Below, piece after piece: positions 1-6,262 of a stretch of 14,196 bases of DNA. Location: contig JAHEGF010000065.1 in NCBI GenBank assembly GCA_024645155.1, positions 1-14,196 of the forward strand, in the 5' to 3' direction. Numbering within the stretch: the first letter of the stretch is position 1; the number at the start of each line of letters is the position of its first letter. A model generated the notes under the pieces. The model saw nothing but the letters and a program-made list of their open reading frames with translations, searched no databases and had not been told where the DNA came from. The stretch comes from Phyllobacteriaceae bacterium (GTDB taxonomy: Bacteria > Pseudomonadota > Alphaproteobacteria > Rhizobiales > Rhizobiaceae). The translations under genes were made by a program, and so were the position numbers.

Positions 1-406
1 TGTCGGGAAAGACCTCGTGTTTGATTTCAAGCATCAAATGGGTGTTGCCGCCAAATCGGGCGACCAGCTCTGAAAGGGCAGGGATGTCGGGGATTTCCTT
101 GCGAAGGTCGTCGAATGTGATCCCGGCGATGGTTATAGGTTTGCCGAATACGCGCATCGCGTCAGGGTCATGAATGATCACTGGGACCAGATCTGCGGTC
201 CAGCGAATGTCCGCCTCCAACCCCCAGACACCGGCATCAACGGCAATCTGAAAGGCTTTCATCGAGTTTTCGGGGATTGAATTGCGGTTGTGTTCGCCGC
301 GATGCGACACGATCTTGCATTGCTTCAGAATAGAACGCTCGGGTTTGCGGCGGGGTATGACCGCCATCACCGTGTCGGCTATCGTTGTTGCTATTGATTG
401 CAGCAT
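1..406 (-). CDS. Glycerophosphodiester phosphodiesterase, N-terminal part (runs off the left edge)
   Basis: The visible 135 residues begin at an ATG (404-406) and carry the hallmarks of the GDPD TIM-barrel family. H35-R36-G37 is followed by a PENS motif (45-48), then E64 and D66, which bind metal and substrate, and H79-D80, the second catalytic histidine. The family hydrolyses glycerophosphodiesters to glycerol-3-phosphate and an alcohol. An in-frame TAA, which is also the stop codon of mnmA, lies 36 bases upstream, so the start cannot be far from this ATG; no strong ribosome binding site is visible. No convincing signal peptide is seen, which points to a cytoplasmic enzyme. It lies 36 bp downstream of mnmA on the same strand and may be co-transcribed with it. 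The C-terminal part is outside the window, so the subfamily cannot be fixed. Confidence 0.9.
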   Translation of the reverse strand, partial: MLQSIATTIADTVMAVIPRRKPERSILKQCKIVSHRGEHNRNSIPENSMKAFQIAVDAGVWGLEADIRWTADLVPVIIHDPDAMRVFGKPITIAGITFDDLRKEIPDIPALSELVARFGGNTHLMLEIKHEVFPD

Positions 407-442
407 TCTGTCCGCAAATGGAAAAGCCCAGCGTTTCGGTCC

Positions 443-1618
443 TTATCCCGCCGCCTGCCTGATTGGTTTGGACCCGTCCGCCGCATCATAGACCCGCGGT
501 GCATGGGCGATGAAGCCGCCGCCCAGAACCCGGGCATCGGGCGTATCAGCGGAATAGAGGACGCATGCCTGTCCCGGGGCCACGCCGGTCTCGCCGTCGA
601 CGAGGTCGACCCAGGTCTGGCCGCCTTCATGGCGCAATACGGCCGGTCGCGGCGGGCGGGTGGAGCGCACCGTTGCAAAGACATCCATGCCCGCCTTGCC
701 GATCGCCGACAGCGGTTCGTCGCCCAGCCAGTTGATTTCCCTTAGAACGACCTGTGTCGTTTCGAGAGCCTCCTTGGGACCGACAACAACCCGGGCGGTT
801 TCGGCGTCAAGGCGAACGACGTAAAGCGGGTCGCCGGTTGCCACGCCGATGCCGCGGCGCTGGCCGATGGTGTAGTGAAGGATACCCTTGTGTTTGCCCA
901 GAACGCGGCCGTCGATATGGACGATTTCGCCTGAAACGGCGGCATTCGGCTTCAGCCTGGTGATGATATCGGAATACTTGCCCTGGGGCACGAAACAGAT
1001 GTCCTGGCTGTCCTGCTTGCCGGCGACCACCAGCCCCATCTCGTCGGCAATCCTGCGGACTTCGGCCTTCGCGAGGTCTCCCAGCGGGAAGCGGAGGAAA
1101 TCGATCTGTTCCTGTGTTGTCGCAAACAAGAAATAGCTCTGGTCGCGATCGGTGTCGACCGGACGGAAAAGCGCGCGGTGGTCTCCCATTTGCCGTGAGC
1201 GGATATAATGGCCGGTGGCGAGCGCATCGGCACCAAGCTCGCGGGCGGTTGTCAGCAAATCGGCAAACTTGACGGTCTGGTTGCACGAGATGCACGGCAC
1301 CGGTGTCTCGCCGGCGGCATAGCTTTCGGCAAACGGGTTGATTACGGCTTCCTGGAAGCGGTCTTCGTAATTGAGAACGTAATGCGGGATGCCGAGTGTT
1401 TCGGCGACACGGCGTGCGTCGTCGATATCCTGTCCGGCGCAGCACGAACCGGCGCGGTGCGTGGCGCTGCCGTGATCATAGAGTTGCAGCGTGACGCCGA
1501 CGACATCATAGCCCTCCCTTGCGAGCAGGCCGGCGACGACCGACGAATCGACGCCTCCCGACATCGCGACAACGATGCGGGTCTTTTCAGGCGGATGCGG
1601 AAGGTCCAGGCTGTTCAT
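443..1618 (-). CDS. mnmA: tRNA-specific 2-thiouridylase MnmA
   Basis: MnmA adenylates and thiolates U34 of the tRNAs for Lys, Glu and Gln, forming the s2U part of (c)mnm5s2U in the cytoplasm. The 391-residue protein has the PP-loop SGGVDS at residues 20-25. The first catalytic cysteine is C112, in the context CISCNQ, and the second is C208 in DICFV. The central tRNA-binding part contains the family sequence GHYIR (136-140), and a beta-barrel C-terminal region follows, with YTIGQRRGIG as a family marker. Length is normal for the family. The ATG at 1616-1618 has a purine-rich AAGGAG about 10 bases upstream. The GDPD gene follows 36 bp downstream; sciP lies divergently upstream. This is a housekeeping gene with no obvious tie to the cell-cycle genes. 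Confidence 0.97.
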   Translation of the reverse strand: MNSLDLPHPPEKTRIVVAMSGGVDSSVVAGLLAREGYDVVGVTLQLYDHGSATHRAGSCCAGQDIDDARRVAETLGIPHYVLNYEDRFQEAVINPFAESYAAGETPVPCISCNQTVKFADLLTTARELGADALATGHYIRSRQMGDHRALFRPVDTDRDQSYFLFATTQEQIDFLRFPLGDLAKAEVRRIADEMGLVVAGKQDSQDICFVPQGKYSDIITRLKPNAAVSGEIVHIDGRVLGKHKGILHYTIGQRRGIGVATGDPLYVVRLDAETARVVVGPKEALETTQVVLREINWLGDEPLSAIGKAGMDVFATVRSTRPPRPAVLRHEGGQTWVDLVDGETGVAPGQACVLYSADTPDARVLGGGFIAHAPRVYDAADGSKPIRQAAG

Positions 1619-1784
1619 CTTTTCTGCGCTCCTTGCTGCGCTGATACCCTATTTGGCGCTGCCGGACCGCCAGGTCAAGGACTGCGGCACCGGTGGTTCT
1701 CATTATAATGCCCGATGCGAAACCTGCTGTGCTTGATAGCGGTAACATTCGATTCAGACAGATTACGGGAACGTTACGACCATC

Positions 1785-1799
1785 TTAGTCAATTTTTAA
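1785..1799 (+). promoter_or_regulatory. Near-consensus CtrA box upstream of sciP
   Basis: TTAG-N7-TTAA differs by one base from the CtrA consensus TTAA-N7-TTAA and lies about 60 bases before the sciP start. A GANTC site (GATTC, 1751-1755) lies about 30 bases further upstream. In Caulobacter, sciP is a CtrA-activated gene whose product then restrains CtrA, so this placement fits a feedback loop. The binding itself is inferred. Confidence 0.5.
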
Positions 1800-1857
1800 A
1801 GCTGTGGCTCTATCTTAGCCGATATCAGGTCCTTGAGTTTTTTGTGTAGTGAGTACA

Positions 1858-2133
1858 ATGACCGAATTAGTTAGACCACGCGTGAAGTATGTTATTGGCC
1901 CCGACGGTAGTCCGTTGACAATTGCCGATCTGCCGCCGAGCAACACCAGGCGCTGGGTTATCCGCCGCAAGGCAGAAGTGGTAGCCGCCGTTCGCGGTGG
2001 TCTGCTCAGCCTTGAAGAAGCCTGCCAGCGGTACAAACTGACTGTCGAAGAATTTCTGAACTGGCAGGCATCGATCGACGAGCATGGGCTCGCCGGATTG
2101 AGAACCACACGGATTCAGCAATACCGCCACTGA
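1858..2133 (+). CDS. sciP: SciP (DUF1153), small CtrA inhibitory protein
   Basis: This small basic protein (91 residues from the ATG at 1858) matches the DUF1153 family almost end to end. It has VKYVIGPDGSPLTIADLP near residues 9-26, RWVIRRKAEVVAAVRGGLLS at about 32-51, and the tail RTTRIQQYRH. Residues about 36-70 form a helix-turn-helix-like trihelical core. In Caulobacter, SciP binds CtrA and blocks it from recruiting RNA polymerase, and it can also bind DNA. A GTG at 1849 would add three residues; I prefer the ATG because family members usually begin M-T-(D/E)-x-V-R, although neither start has a good ribosome binding site. It lies three genes' distance from ctrA itself, next to fliJ (convergent). 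A near-consensus CtrA box precedes it. Confidence 0.93.
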   Translation: MTELVRPRVKYVIGPDGSPLTIADLPPSNTRRWVIRRKAEVVAAVRGGLLSLEEACQRYKLTVEEFLNWQASIDEHGLAGLRTTRIQQYRH

Positions 2134-2450
2134 CATAATTCAGCCAGGACTGTTTCCATAACCCCTGATAGTGACCGGCTTTTTGCGCGGAATCCCATTC
2201 CGGATTGTGCCAGCGGCCGTCATTTTTTTACCGCCGTGTACCGCGTCAGATCACGATGCGAAAATTTCTCAAGCGCCAGACCAAAGCCCACCTGACCGGT
2301 GGCCTGCCAAATATTATTTTGGCAAGCTGACATATCCCGGGGTCCTGTAAAAGGGATGAGGCGCGGGAAACCCGTTCCCGCAATGGCCGGCAGATTGAAC
2401 CCTGCCCGGCAAAACCGGTAGCGGCCTGACGGCAAACTGTTGCCGCCGGA
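2134..2450. other. Hairpin-rich intergenic region between convergent sciP and fliJ
   Basis: No convincing gene is present. Five perfect short inverted repeats are visible: 2188-2202 (6-bp stem, 3-base loop), 2288-2302 (5-bp stem, 5-base loop), 2305-2324 (7-bp stem, 6-base loop), 2363-2381 (7-bp stem, 5-base loop) and 2430-2445 (6-bp stem, 4-base loop). A run of seven T lies at 2222-2228 on the plus strand, about 20 bases after the first hairpin. The hairpin at 2430-2445 lies just past the fliJ stop. None is directly followed by a T run, so none is a textbook intrinsic terminator, but the region probably ends both convergent transcripts. A short open frame at 2220-2435 (minus, TTG start) has no coding signature. 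Confidence 0.4.
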
Positions 2451-2831
2451 CTAGCCGATCATGGCGCTTTGATCTTCCTGTTGAATGGCAACAGGTGACT
2501 TGCCTTCGCGGTCTTCGAGCCTTTCGGCTTTCGACAATTCCGCTTCAGCCTCCGAAAGTGCGTCGGCTGCCGTTTCGCGCTGGGCAACCAGTTCGGCGCG
2601 TGACGCATTGAGGTTGTCGCGGCGAACACGGGCCGCCTTTGCAAATGTCGGGTAGGCGAAATGGTTGATGTCGGTTATGCCGCTTTTCTTTTCCTCGATC
2701 TCGATTTGCGAATCCAGTTCGGCTGCAATGCGCTCGAATTCGCCCATCATCGTGTCGAGTTGTTCGATTTGCCGGCGTTTTTCGCTTACCTGGAACAGTT
2801 TCAGGCGTACGAGGTTATCGCGTGATCTCAT
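2451..2831 (-). CDS. fliJ: FliJ-like flagellar export protein
   Basis: The 126-residue protein is almost wholly charged alpha-helix. It starts RSRDNLVRLKLFQVSEKRRQ, which resembles the FliJ N-terminus, and heptad-rich segments at about 5-50 and 65-110 would form the antiparallel coiled coil typical of FliJ. FliJ is the soluble stalk-like factor of the flagellar type III export ATPase and works with FliI, FliH and FlhA at the base of the export gate. The ATG (2829-2831) is preceded by GGAG nine bases upstream. The gene is transcribed divergently from ctrA and has no fliI partner beside it here. A coiled coil of this size is weakly diagnostic; the N-terminal signature and the position next to ctrA support the call. 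Confidence 0.75.
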   Translation of the reverse strand: MRSRDNLVRLKLFQVSEKRRQIEQLDTMMGEFERIAAELDSQIEIEEKKSGITDINHFAYPTFAKAARVRRDNLNASRAELVAQRETAADALSEAEAELSKAERLEDREGKSPVAIQQEDQSAMIG

Positions 2832-3256
2832 TACTCAATACTCCAAACAATCACGGAACTCGAACCGCTTGACGGCCGTTCTGTCCCTGAACGTGTACTC
2901 TACTAATACCGGACAACAGCGTTTTGTTTCCCGGCGGTAACCTTTCGTTTACGGGCGTTGTTAATGATATGGCCAAGGACTTAAGGCCCGGTAAAGGAAG
3001 ACCCGAGAATCGAATAAAAAATGCACGAAAAAGGGATATTTGGAGGCGGTTTTCAAAACACCGCAATTTCATGGCCTGCTGCGGATTTTTCAAATAGATT
3101 CAATACGGTCAGGGAAATACCTAATTTGCGTTAAGGGACTTGCTTTTATGAATCAGATTTTGTTAACCATTTGGTGTCAGCCTGCTTCGGAGTTAATCGC
3201 GGCTTCGCTTTCGGTTGGTTGACAACCCGATTCGGCGGCGGAAAAGGGGAATAAAG
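2832..3256. promoter_or_regulatory. Divergent fliJ/ctrA regulatory region with four GANTC sites
   Basis: This 425-bp gene-free stretch separates fliJ and ctrA. GANTC sites, targets of the cell-cycle methyltransferase CcrM, occur at 3007-3011, 3097-3101, 3150-3154 and 3229-3233: four in 227 bp, where about one is expected by chance. An extended CtrA half-site TTAACCAT lies at 3173-3180, and isolated TTAA elements occur around 2962, 3131 and 3193. CTAA-N6-TTAA at 3121-3134 has a spacer one base short of the CtrA consensus. In Caulobacter the ctrA P1 promoter is silenced by full GANTC methylation and CtrA autoregulates, so this is the likely ctrA promoter region. Individual promoters could not be placed with confidence. 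Confidence 0.6.
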
Positions 3257-3952
3257 ATGCGCGTTTTGCTGATTGAAGACGATAGTGCAACCGCTCAAAG
3301 CATCGAATTGATGCTGAAATCGGAGAGTTTTAACGTATATACCACCGATTTAGGTGAAGAAGGTGTCGATCTCGGGAAACTCTACGATTACGACATCATA
3401 CTGCTCGACCTCAATCTGCCTGACATGTCGGGTTACGAGGTGCTGCGCACATTGCGCCTTTCAAAGGTGAAAACACCGATACTGATTCTCTCCGGCATGG
3501 CCGGAATTGAAGACAAGGTCCGCGGCCTTGGTTTCGGTGCCGACGATTACATGACCAAACCGTTTCATAAAGACGAACTGGTCGCGCGTATTCACGCAAT
3601 CGTCCGGCGTTCGAAAGGCCACGCCCAATCGGTCATCACGACCGGAGACCTTGTTGTCAACCTGGATGCAAAAACCGTTGAAGTCGGCGGCCAGCGCGTT
3701 CATCTGACCGGCAAGGAATATCAGATGCTCGAGTTGCTTTCCCTTCGCAAGGGTACAACCCTGACCAAGGAGATGTTTCTCAACCATCTCTATGGCGGAA
3801 TGGATGAGCCCGAACTGAAAATCATTGACGTATTCATCTGCAAATTACGCAAGAAGCTTGATGCCGCCTCGGGCGGGGAAAACTATATCGAAACGGTCTG
3901 GGGCCGCGGATATGTGCTTCGTGAACCGGAAGAAATTCGCGAAAGCGCCTGA
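3257..3952 (+). CDS. ctrA: CtrA, cell-cycle master response regulator
   Basis: CtrA is the OmpR-family transcription factor that controls the cell cycle, flagella and envelope genes of alphaproteobacteria. The receiver domain (about 1-118) has D8, D9, phospho-acceptor D51 (in LLDLNLPDMSGYEVLR), S79 and K101-P102, all as expected. The winged-helix domain (about 125-225) carries LTGKEYQMLELL and the recognition region DVFICKLRKKL, with ETVWGRGYVL at the end. The length, 231 residues, is normal. It ends in Ser-Ala rather than the Ala-Ala that marks Caulobacter CtrA for ClpXP. The ATG at 3257 has AAGGGGA six bases upstream, which excludes an upstream in-frame GTG at 3215. Phosphate is expected from CckA via ChpT, whose gene is about 740 bp away. 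A terminator follows. Confidence 0.98.
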   Translation: MRVLLIEDDSATAQSIELMLKSESFNVYTTDLGEEGVDLGKLYDYDIILLDLNLPDMSGYEVLRTLRLSKVKTPILILSGMAGIEDKVRGLGFGADDYMTKPFHKDELVARIHAIVRRSKGHAQSVITTGDLVVNLDAKTVEVGGQRVHLTGKEYQMLELLSLRKGTTLTKEMFLNHLYGGMDEPELKIIDVFICKLRKKLDAASGGENYIETVWGRGYVLREPEEIRESA

Positions 3953-3982
3953 TTTCGAAAACCACGTGAACTCGTGATCAAT

Positions 3983-4008
3983 CGGGGATCCTCAGCGATC
4001 CCCGTTTT
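3983..4008 (+). terminator. Intrinsic terminator of ctrA
   Basis: A perfect 8-bp stem CGGGGATC / GATCCCCG with a six-base loop is followed directly by TTTT. It begins about 30 bases after the ctrA stop. The rest of the gap to the receiver gene holds nothing recognisable. Confidence 0.85.
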
Positions 4009-4139
4009 GGTATGTGCCAAATCCCGGTTTGAAGCGAACCAGATATTGCCGTTCTGACGCCTGGCGCATGTTTGCCAAGGGCGCAAGGCGGCGCATTATG
4101 TCAGGAATTACTTACTCAGTGGACGGCGCACGGGCAGCA

Positions 4140-4517
4140 TCAGGCCGCCTTGTCGAGTTCCCGGAAAGTGTTGATCAGGGATGTGCGGTTGAACGGCTTG
4201 AGCAGGAAGCCGGACGCGCCAGCACGTTTTGCACGCATGATCGCAATTACATCCTTCTCGAAGAGATTGACATAAATGCGCGGCATATCCTGCTCGCTTT
4301 GCTCGCACAGCTCCTTTACTTTGGCAATGAAATCAAGGTCCGACATGCCGGCCAGGTGATGATCGAGAATGATCGAAGCGGGCATGGCGATCTGGCAGGA
4401 ATCGAGCGCATCCTGGCCGGTCTCGGCTTCGGCAACCACGATTTCAGGACTGGAAAGGATGCGCTTGGCGACTTTTCGAATAACACTCGAACTGTCAACT
4501 ATCATCACGCGCTTCAT
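4140..4517 (-). CDS. Atypical single-domain response regulator (receiver) between ctrA and chpT
   Basis: The 125-residue protein is a stand-alone receiver with no output domain. The start is the ATG at 4515-4517, with GGAG seven bases upstream. The core reads KRVMIVDSSSVIRKVAKRIL at the N-terminus, phospho-acceptor D52 in IILDHHLAGM, and K107-P108-F109 near the end. Two normally conserved positions are changed. The acidic pair that binds Mg is D8-S9 instead of two acids. The switch Thr/Ser after strand 4 is missing: the segment reads IYVNLFEKD (81-89) where relatives of this type have a Thr pair before the Glu. It may therefore signal weakly, without phosphate, or as a phosphate sink. It lies 176 bp downstream of chpT on the same strand, so it is a candidate partner or competitor for ChpT. 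It is not a clear CpdR or DivK. Confidence 0.85.
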   Translation of the reverse strand: MKRVMIVDSSSVIRKVAKRILSSPEIVVAEAETGQDALDSCQIAMPASIILDHHLAGMSDLDFIAKVKELCEQSEQDMPRIYVNLFEKDVIAIMRAKRAGASGFLLKPFNRTSLINTFRELDKAA

Positions 4518-4561
4518 GCTCTTGCTCCAGAATTCCGCTGCCCACAATCTTTTGGGCGATG

Positions 4562-4593
4562 GCCTTTTTCTAACGCAAAGAGTTGAAAAAGGC
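4562..4593. repeat. 9-bp perfect inverted repeat upstream of the receiver gene
   Basis: GCCTTTTTC (4562-4570) and GAAAAAGGC (4585-4593) are exact reverse complements separated by 14 bases. The direct repeat CGCAAAGA occurs at 4574-4581 and 4593-4600, 19 bases apart. A GANTC site (4599-4603) and, on the minus strand, a TTAACCAT element (4604-4611) adjoin it. Together they may form an operator or a 5' leader hairpin for the receiver gene, whose start codon is about 45 bases downstream on the minus strand. Confidence 0.45.
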
Positions 4594-4693
4594 GCAAAGA
4601 ATCATGGTTAAGAACTGGTGACTTCGGCAAAAGCGGCTGTCACGGGCATTTAAGGCACCGGTGTTCTGCCTGATTTCAGGCCGTGCCGAGTGC

Positions 4694-5323
4694 TCAGCTA
4701 GCCGTCAGCGTGACGCGTTCGCCGGTTGCCCTGACGTCGATGGTCATGCCGGCCTCGCGGGCCATAAGCAAGGTGTAGTAGGGCTGCACCGCATGGGCGT
4801 CGATCGCCTCTTCGGGCGCTTTTCCCGAATACAGTTCCAGGAATTTGGGCGGGACGCGGACCATCGGTCCGGTCGCGGTTGCGGTAAATATCGGGCGGCC
4901 GTCGATTTCCTCGATCTTGATGGCCAGGTTGCCGCCGCGCGGGATGGCGCCATTGGCTATTAATATCAGGTTGAGAAGAAGCTTGACCTTGTGTTTCGGC
5001 AGCAGGAGGCGTGGTCCAGCCCAACTGAATTCCGGCTTCTCCTTGCTCATGAATGCCTTTGCCACCGCCTCGGCGTCGCCGGTATCGATCTGCATGCCGG
5101 CGGAACCGGCAGCACCAAAGGCAATGCGCGCAAATTGCAATCGCGCAGACGCATTGGCAGCACTCGACCGGATGAGCTGCATCGCATCATCATCCGCCCC
5201 ACCTTCGTCCAGAAGTTCCAGGCCGTTATTGATGGCACCAACGGGCGATATAATGTCGTGGCAAACCCGGCTGCACAAGAGCGCTGCCAAATCCGGGGCC
5301 GATAGCGTGAAGATTTCAGTCAT
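4694..5323 (-). CDS. chpT: ChpT, histidine phosphotransferase of the CckA-CtrA relay
   Basis: ChpT takes phosphate from the CckA receiver domain and hands it to CtrA and CpdR in the cytoplasm. The 209-residue protein has the HPt-like dimerisation helix with its active histidine at H22, in the family sequence SRVCHDIISPVGAINNGLEL. A degenerate, ATP-less histidine-kinase-type C-terminal domain occupies about 95-209, including LLLNLILIANGAIPRGG. The ATG at 5321-5323 is chosen because the sequence from there (MTEIFTLSAPDLAALLCSR) fits the family. GGGGGA lies about ten bases upstream, whereas an upstream in-frame start at 5374 adds an untypical tail. It lies next to the receiver gene (downstream) and eipA (divergent), and close to ctrA. 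A GANTC site (5368-5372) lies upstream of the start. Confidence 0.95.
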   Translation of the reverse strand: MTEIFTLSAPDLAALLCSRVCHDIISPVGAINNGLELLDEGGADDDAMQLIRSSAANASARLQFARIAFGAAGSAGMQIDTGDAEAVAKAFMSKEKPEFSWAGPRLLLPKHKVKLLLNLILIANGAIPRGGNLAIKIEEIDGRPIFTATATGPMVRVPPKFLELYSGKAPEEAIDAHAVQPYYTLLMAREAGMTIDVRATGERVTLTAS

Positions 5324-5493
5324 TTGCCGATTGTCCCCCAGGAAGTCAAAATGCCGATTGCCTCCGCGAATCACTCATCGTGATCGCGCTTCATCGATAC
5401 ACAGCGCACTGCAAGGCAGCAAGATGGCGTCAGTTGGAATAGCGCACCCGCCATCATTCGGTCACAACAAGATCACGAATTGACCGTACAAGC

Positions 5494-5508
5494 TTAACAG
5501 AGTCTTAA
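5494..5508 (+). promoter_or_regulatory. Perfect CtrA box upstream of eipA, with a GANTC site inside it
   Basis: TTAA-CAGAGTC-TTAA matches the CtrA consensus exactly and ends 80 bases before the eipA start. The seven-base spacer contains GAGTC (5500-5504), a CcrM methylation site. A TTGACC -35-like element lies at 5480-5485. In Brucella, eipA is known to be CtrA-controlled. The box is within 190 bp of the divergent chpT start, so an effect on chpT is also possible. Confidence 0.8.
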
Positions 5509-5588
5509 CTGTTATGATCGAATTCTACCGGTCATGTTCCCCATCCGGCCGGAAACGGTCCCGGATTGTCTCCTCGATGGAGGTCGCG

Positions 5589-6182
5589 ATGCCAGATACC
5601 AACCCGTTTTTTCGCAAGTCTGCAGGCCGAGCCGCCCTTGTTGCGGCGGTAATTTTTACCATGGCGGCGATATTCCAGCCCGCCGGTGCAAAAGCGAGCG
5701 GCCAATACTCTTCCAATGAAATCATTGATGCCGGACACCAGTTCTTTGGCGCAACCTCGAACGGGCTTGCGACACTGGTGGAAAAGATATTTGCCACCTA
5801 CGGCCTGCCGAACGGATATGTTCTCGGCGAAGAAGGGTCGGGTGCCGTCGTTGGCGGATTGACCTATGGTGAAGGCAACCTGCACACCAAGAATTCGGGA
5901 GATCACAATGTCTTCTGGCAGGGACCATCGATCGGATGGGATTTCGGCGGTCAGGGTTCCCGCACCATGATGCTGGTCTACAATCTGGATACGGTGGATT
6001 CGCTGTACCGGCGTTATGCCGGTGTTTCAGGGTCGGCCTATGTGGTTGCCGGCCTTGGTTTTCACGTGCTTGCAAACCATCAGATTCTACTGGTTCCGAT
6101 CAAGACCGGTGTGGGTGCGCGGCTCGGGCTGAATGTCGGTTATCTGAAGCTGACCGCTAAACCGACGTGGAATCCGTTCTGA
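5589..6182 (+). CDS. eipA: EipA-like periplasmic envelope integrity protein (DUF1134)
   Basis: The 197-residue protein belongs to the DUF1134 family. In Brucella the member EipA is a small periplasmic beta-barrel protein needed for envelope stress resistance. Residues 1-36 look like a Sec signal peptide: a basic start (R9, K10, R14), a hydrophobic stretch at about 15-30, and an AKA|SG cleavage site after A36. The mature part begins SGQYSSNEIIDAGHQFFG and is rich in glycine and beta strands, with VLGEEGSGAVVGGLTYGEG at about 78-96 and GPSIGWDFGGQGSR at about 112-125. GGAGG at 5579-5583, five bases before the ATG at 5589, fixes the start; in-frame starts at 5514 and 5577 are rejected. The perfect CtrA box upstream agrees with CtrA control. 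The chpT-eipA adjacency also occurs in Brucella. Confidence 0.92.
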   Translation: MPDTNPFFRKSAGRAALVAAVIFTMAAIFQPAGAKASGQYSSNEIIDAGHQFFGATSNGLATLVEKIFATYGLPNGYVLGEEGSGAVVGGLTYGEGNLHTKNSGDHNVFWQGPSIGWDFGGQGSRTMMLVYNLDTVDSLYRRYAGVSGSAYVVAGLGFHVLANHQILLVPIKTGVGARLGLNVGYLKLTAKPTWNPF

Positions 6183-6262
6183 CGGCTTGCAAGAGGGCGG
6201 CCTGGACAATGCCGAGATCCTTTGGGTAATTGGGCTAGAAGACTGGCTTGTAATGCCAGCTT

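Noticed and set aside
807..1445. Long open frame on the minus strand within mnmA
   Set aside because: It is an out-of-frame shadow of mnmA, rich in Arg and Cys, with no family signature.
1701..1710. Palindrome CATTATAATG containing TATAAT on both strands
   Set aside because: No -35 element lies at the right distance on either strand, so a promoter could not be supported.
3121..3134. CTAA-N6-TTAA upstream of ctrA
   Set aside because: The spacer is one base short of the CtrA consensus, so it was not called a box.
4014..4586. 190-codon open frame on the plus strand
   Set aside because: It is antisense to the receiver gene, whose motifs and ribosome binding site are clear.
4668..4681. Inverted repeat GCCTGATTTCAGGC after chpT
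   Set aside because: The stem is short and has no T run on the minus strand; termination of chpT cannot be claimed.
4960..4974. TTAA-N7-TTGA, one base off a CtrA box
   Set aside because: It lies inside the chpT coding region, far from any start.
6243..6259. Small hairpin CTGGC-N7-GCCAG between eipA and the coiled-coil gene
   Set aside because: The stem is only 5 bp with no T run, so it is not a terminator.
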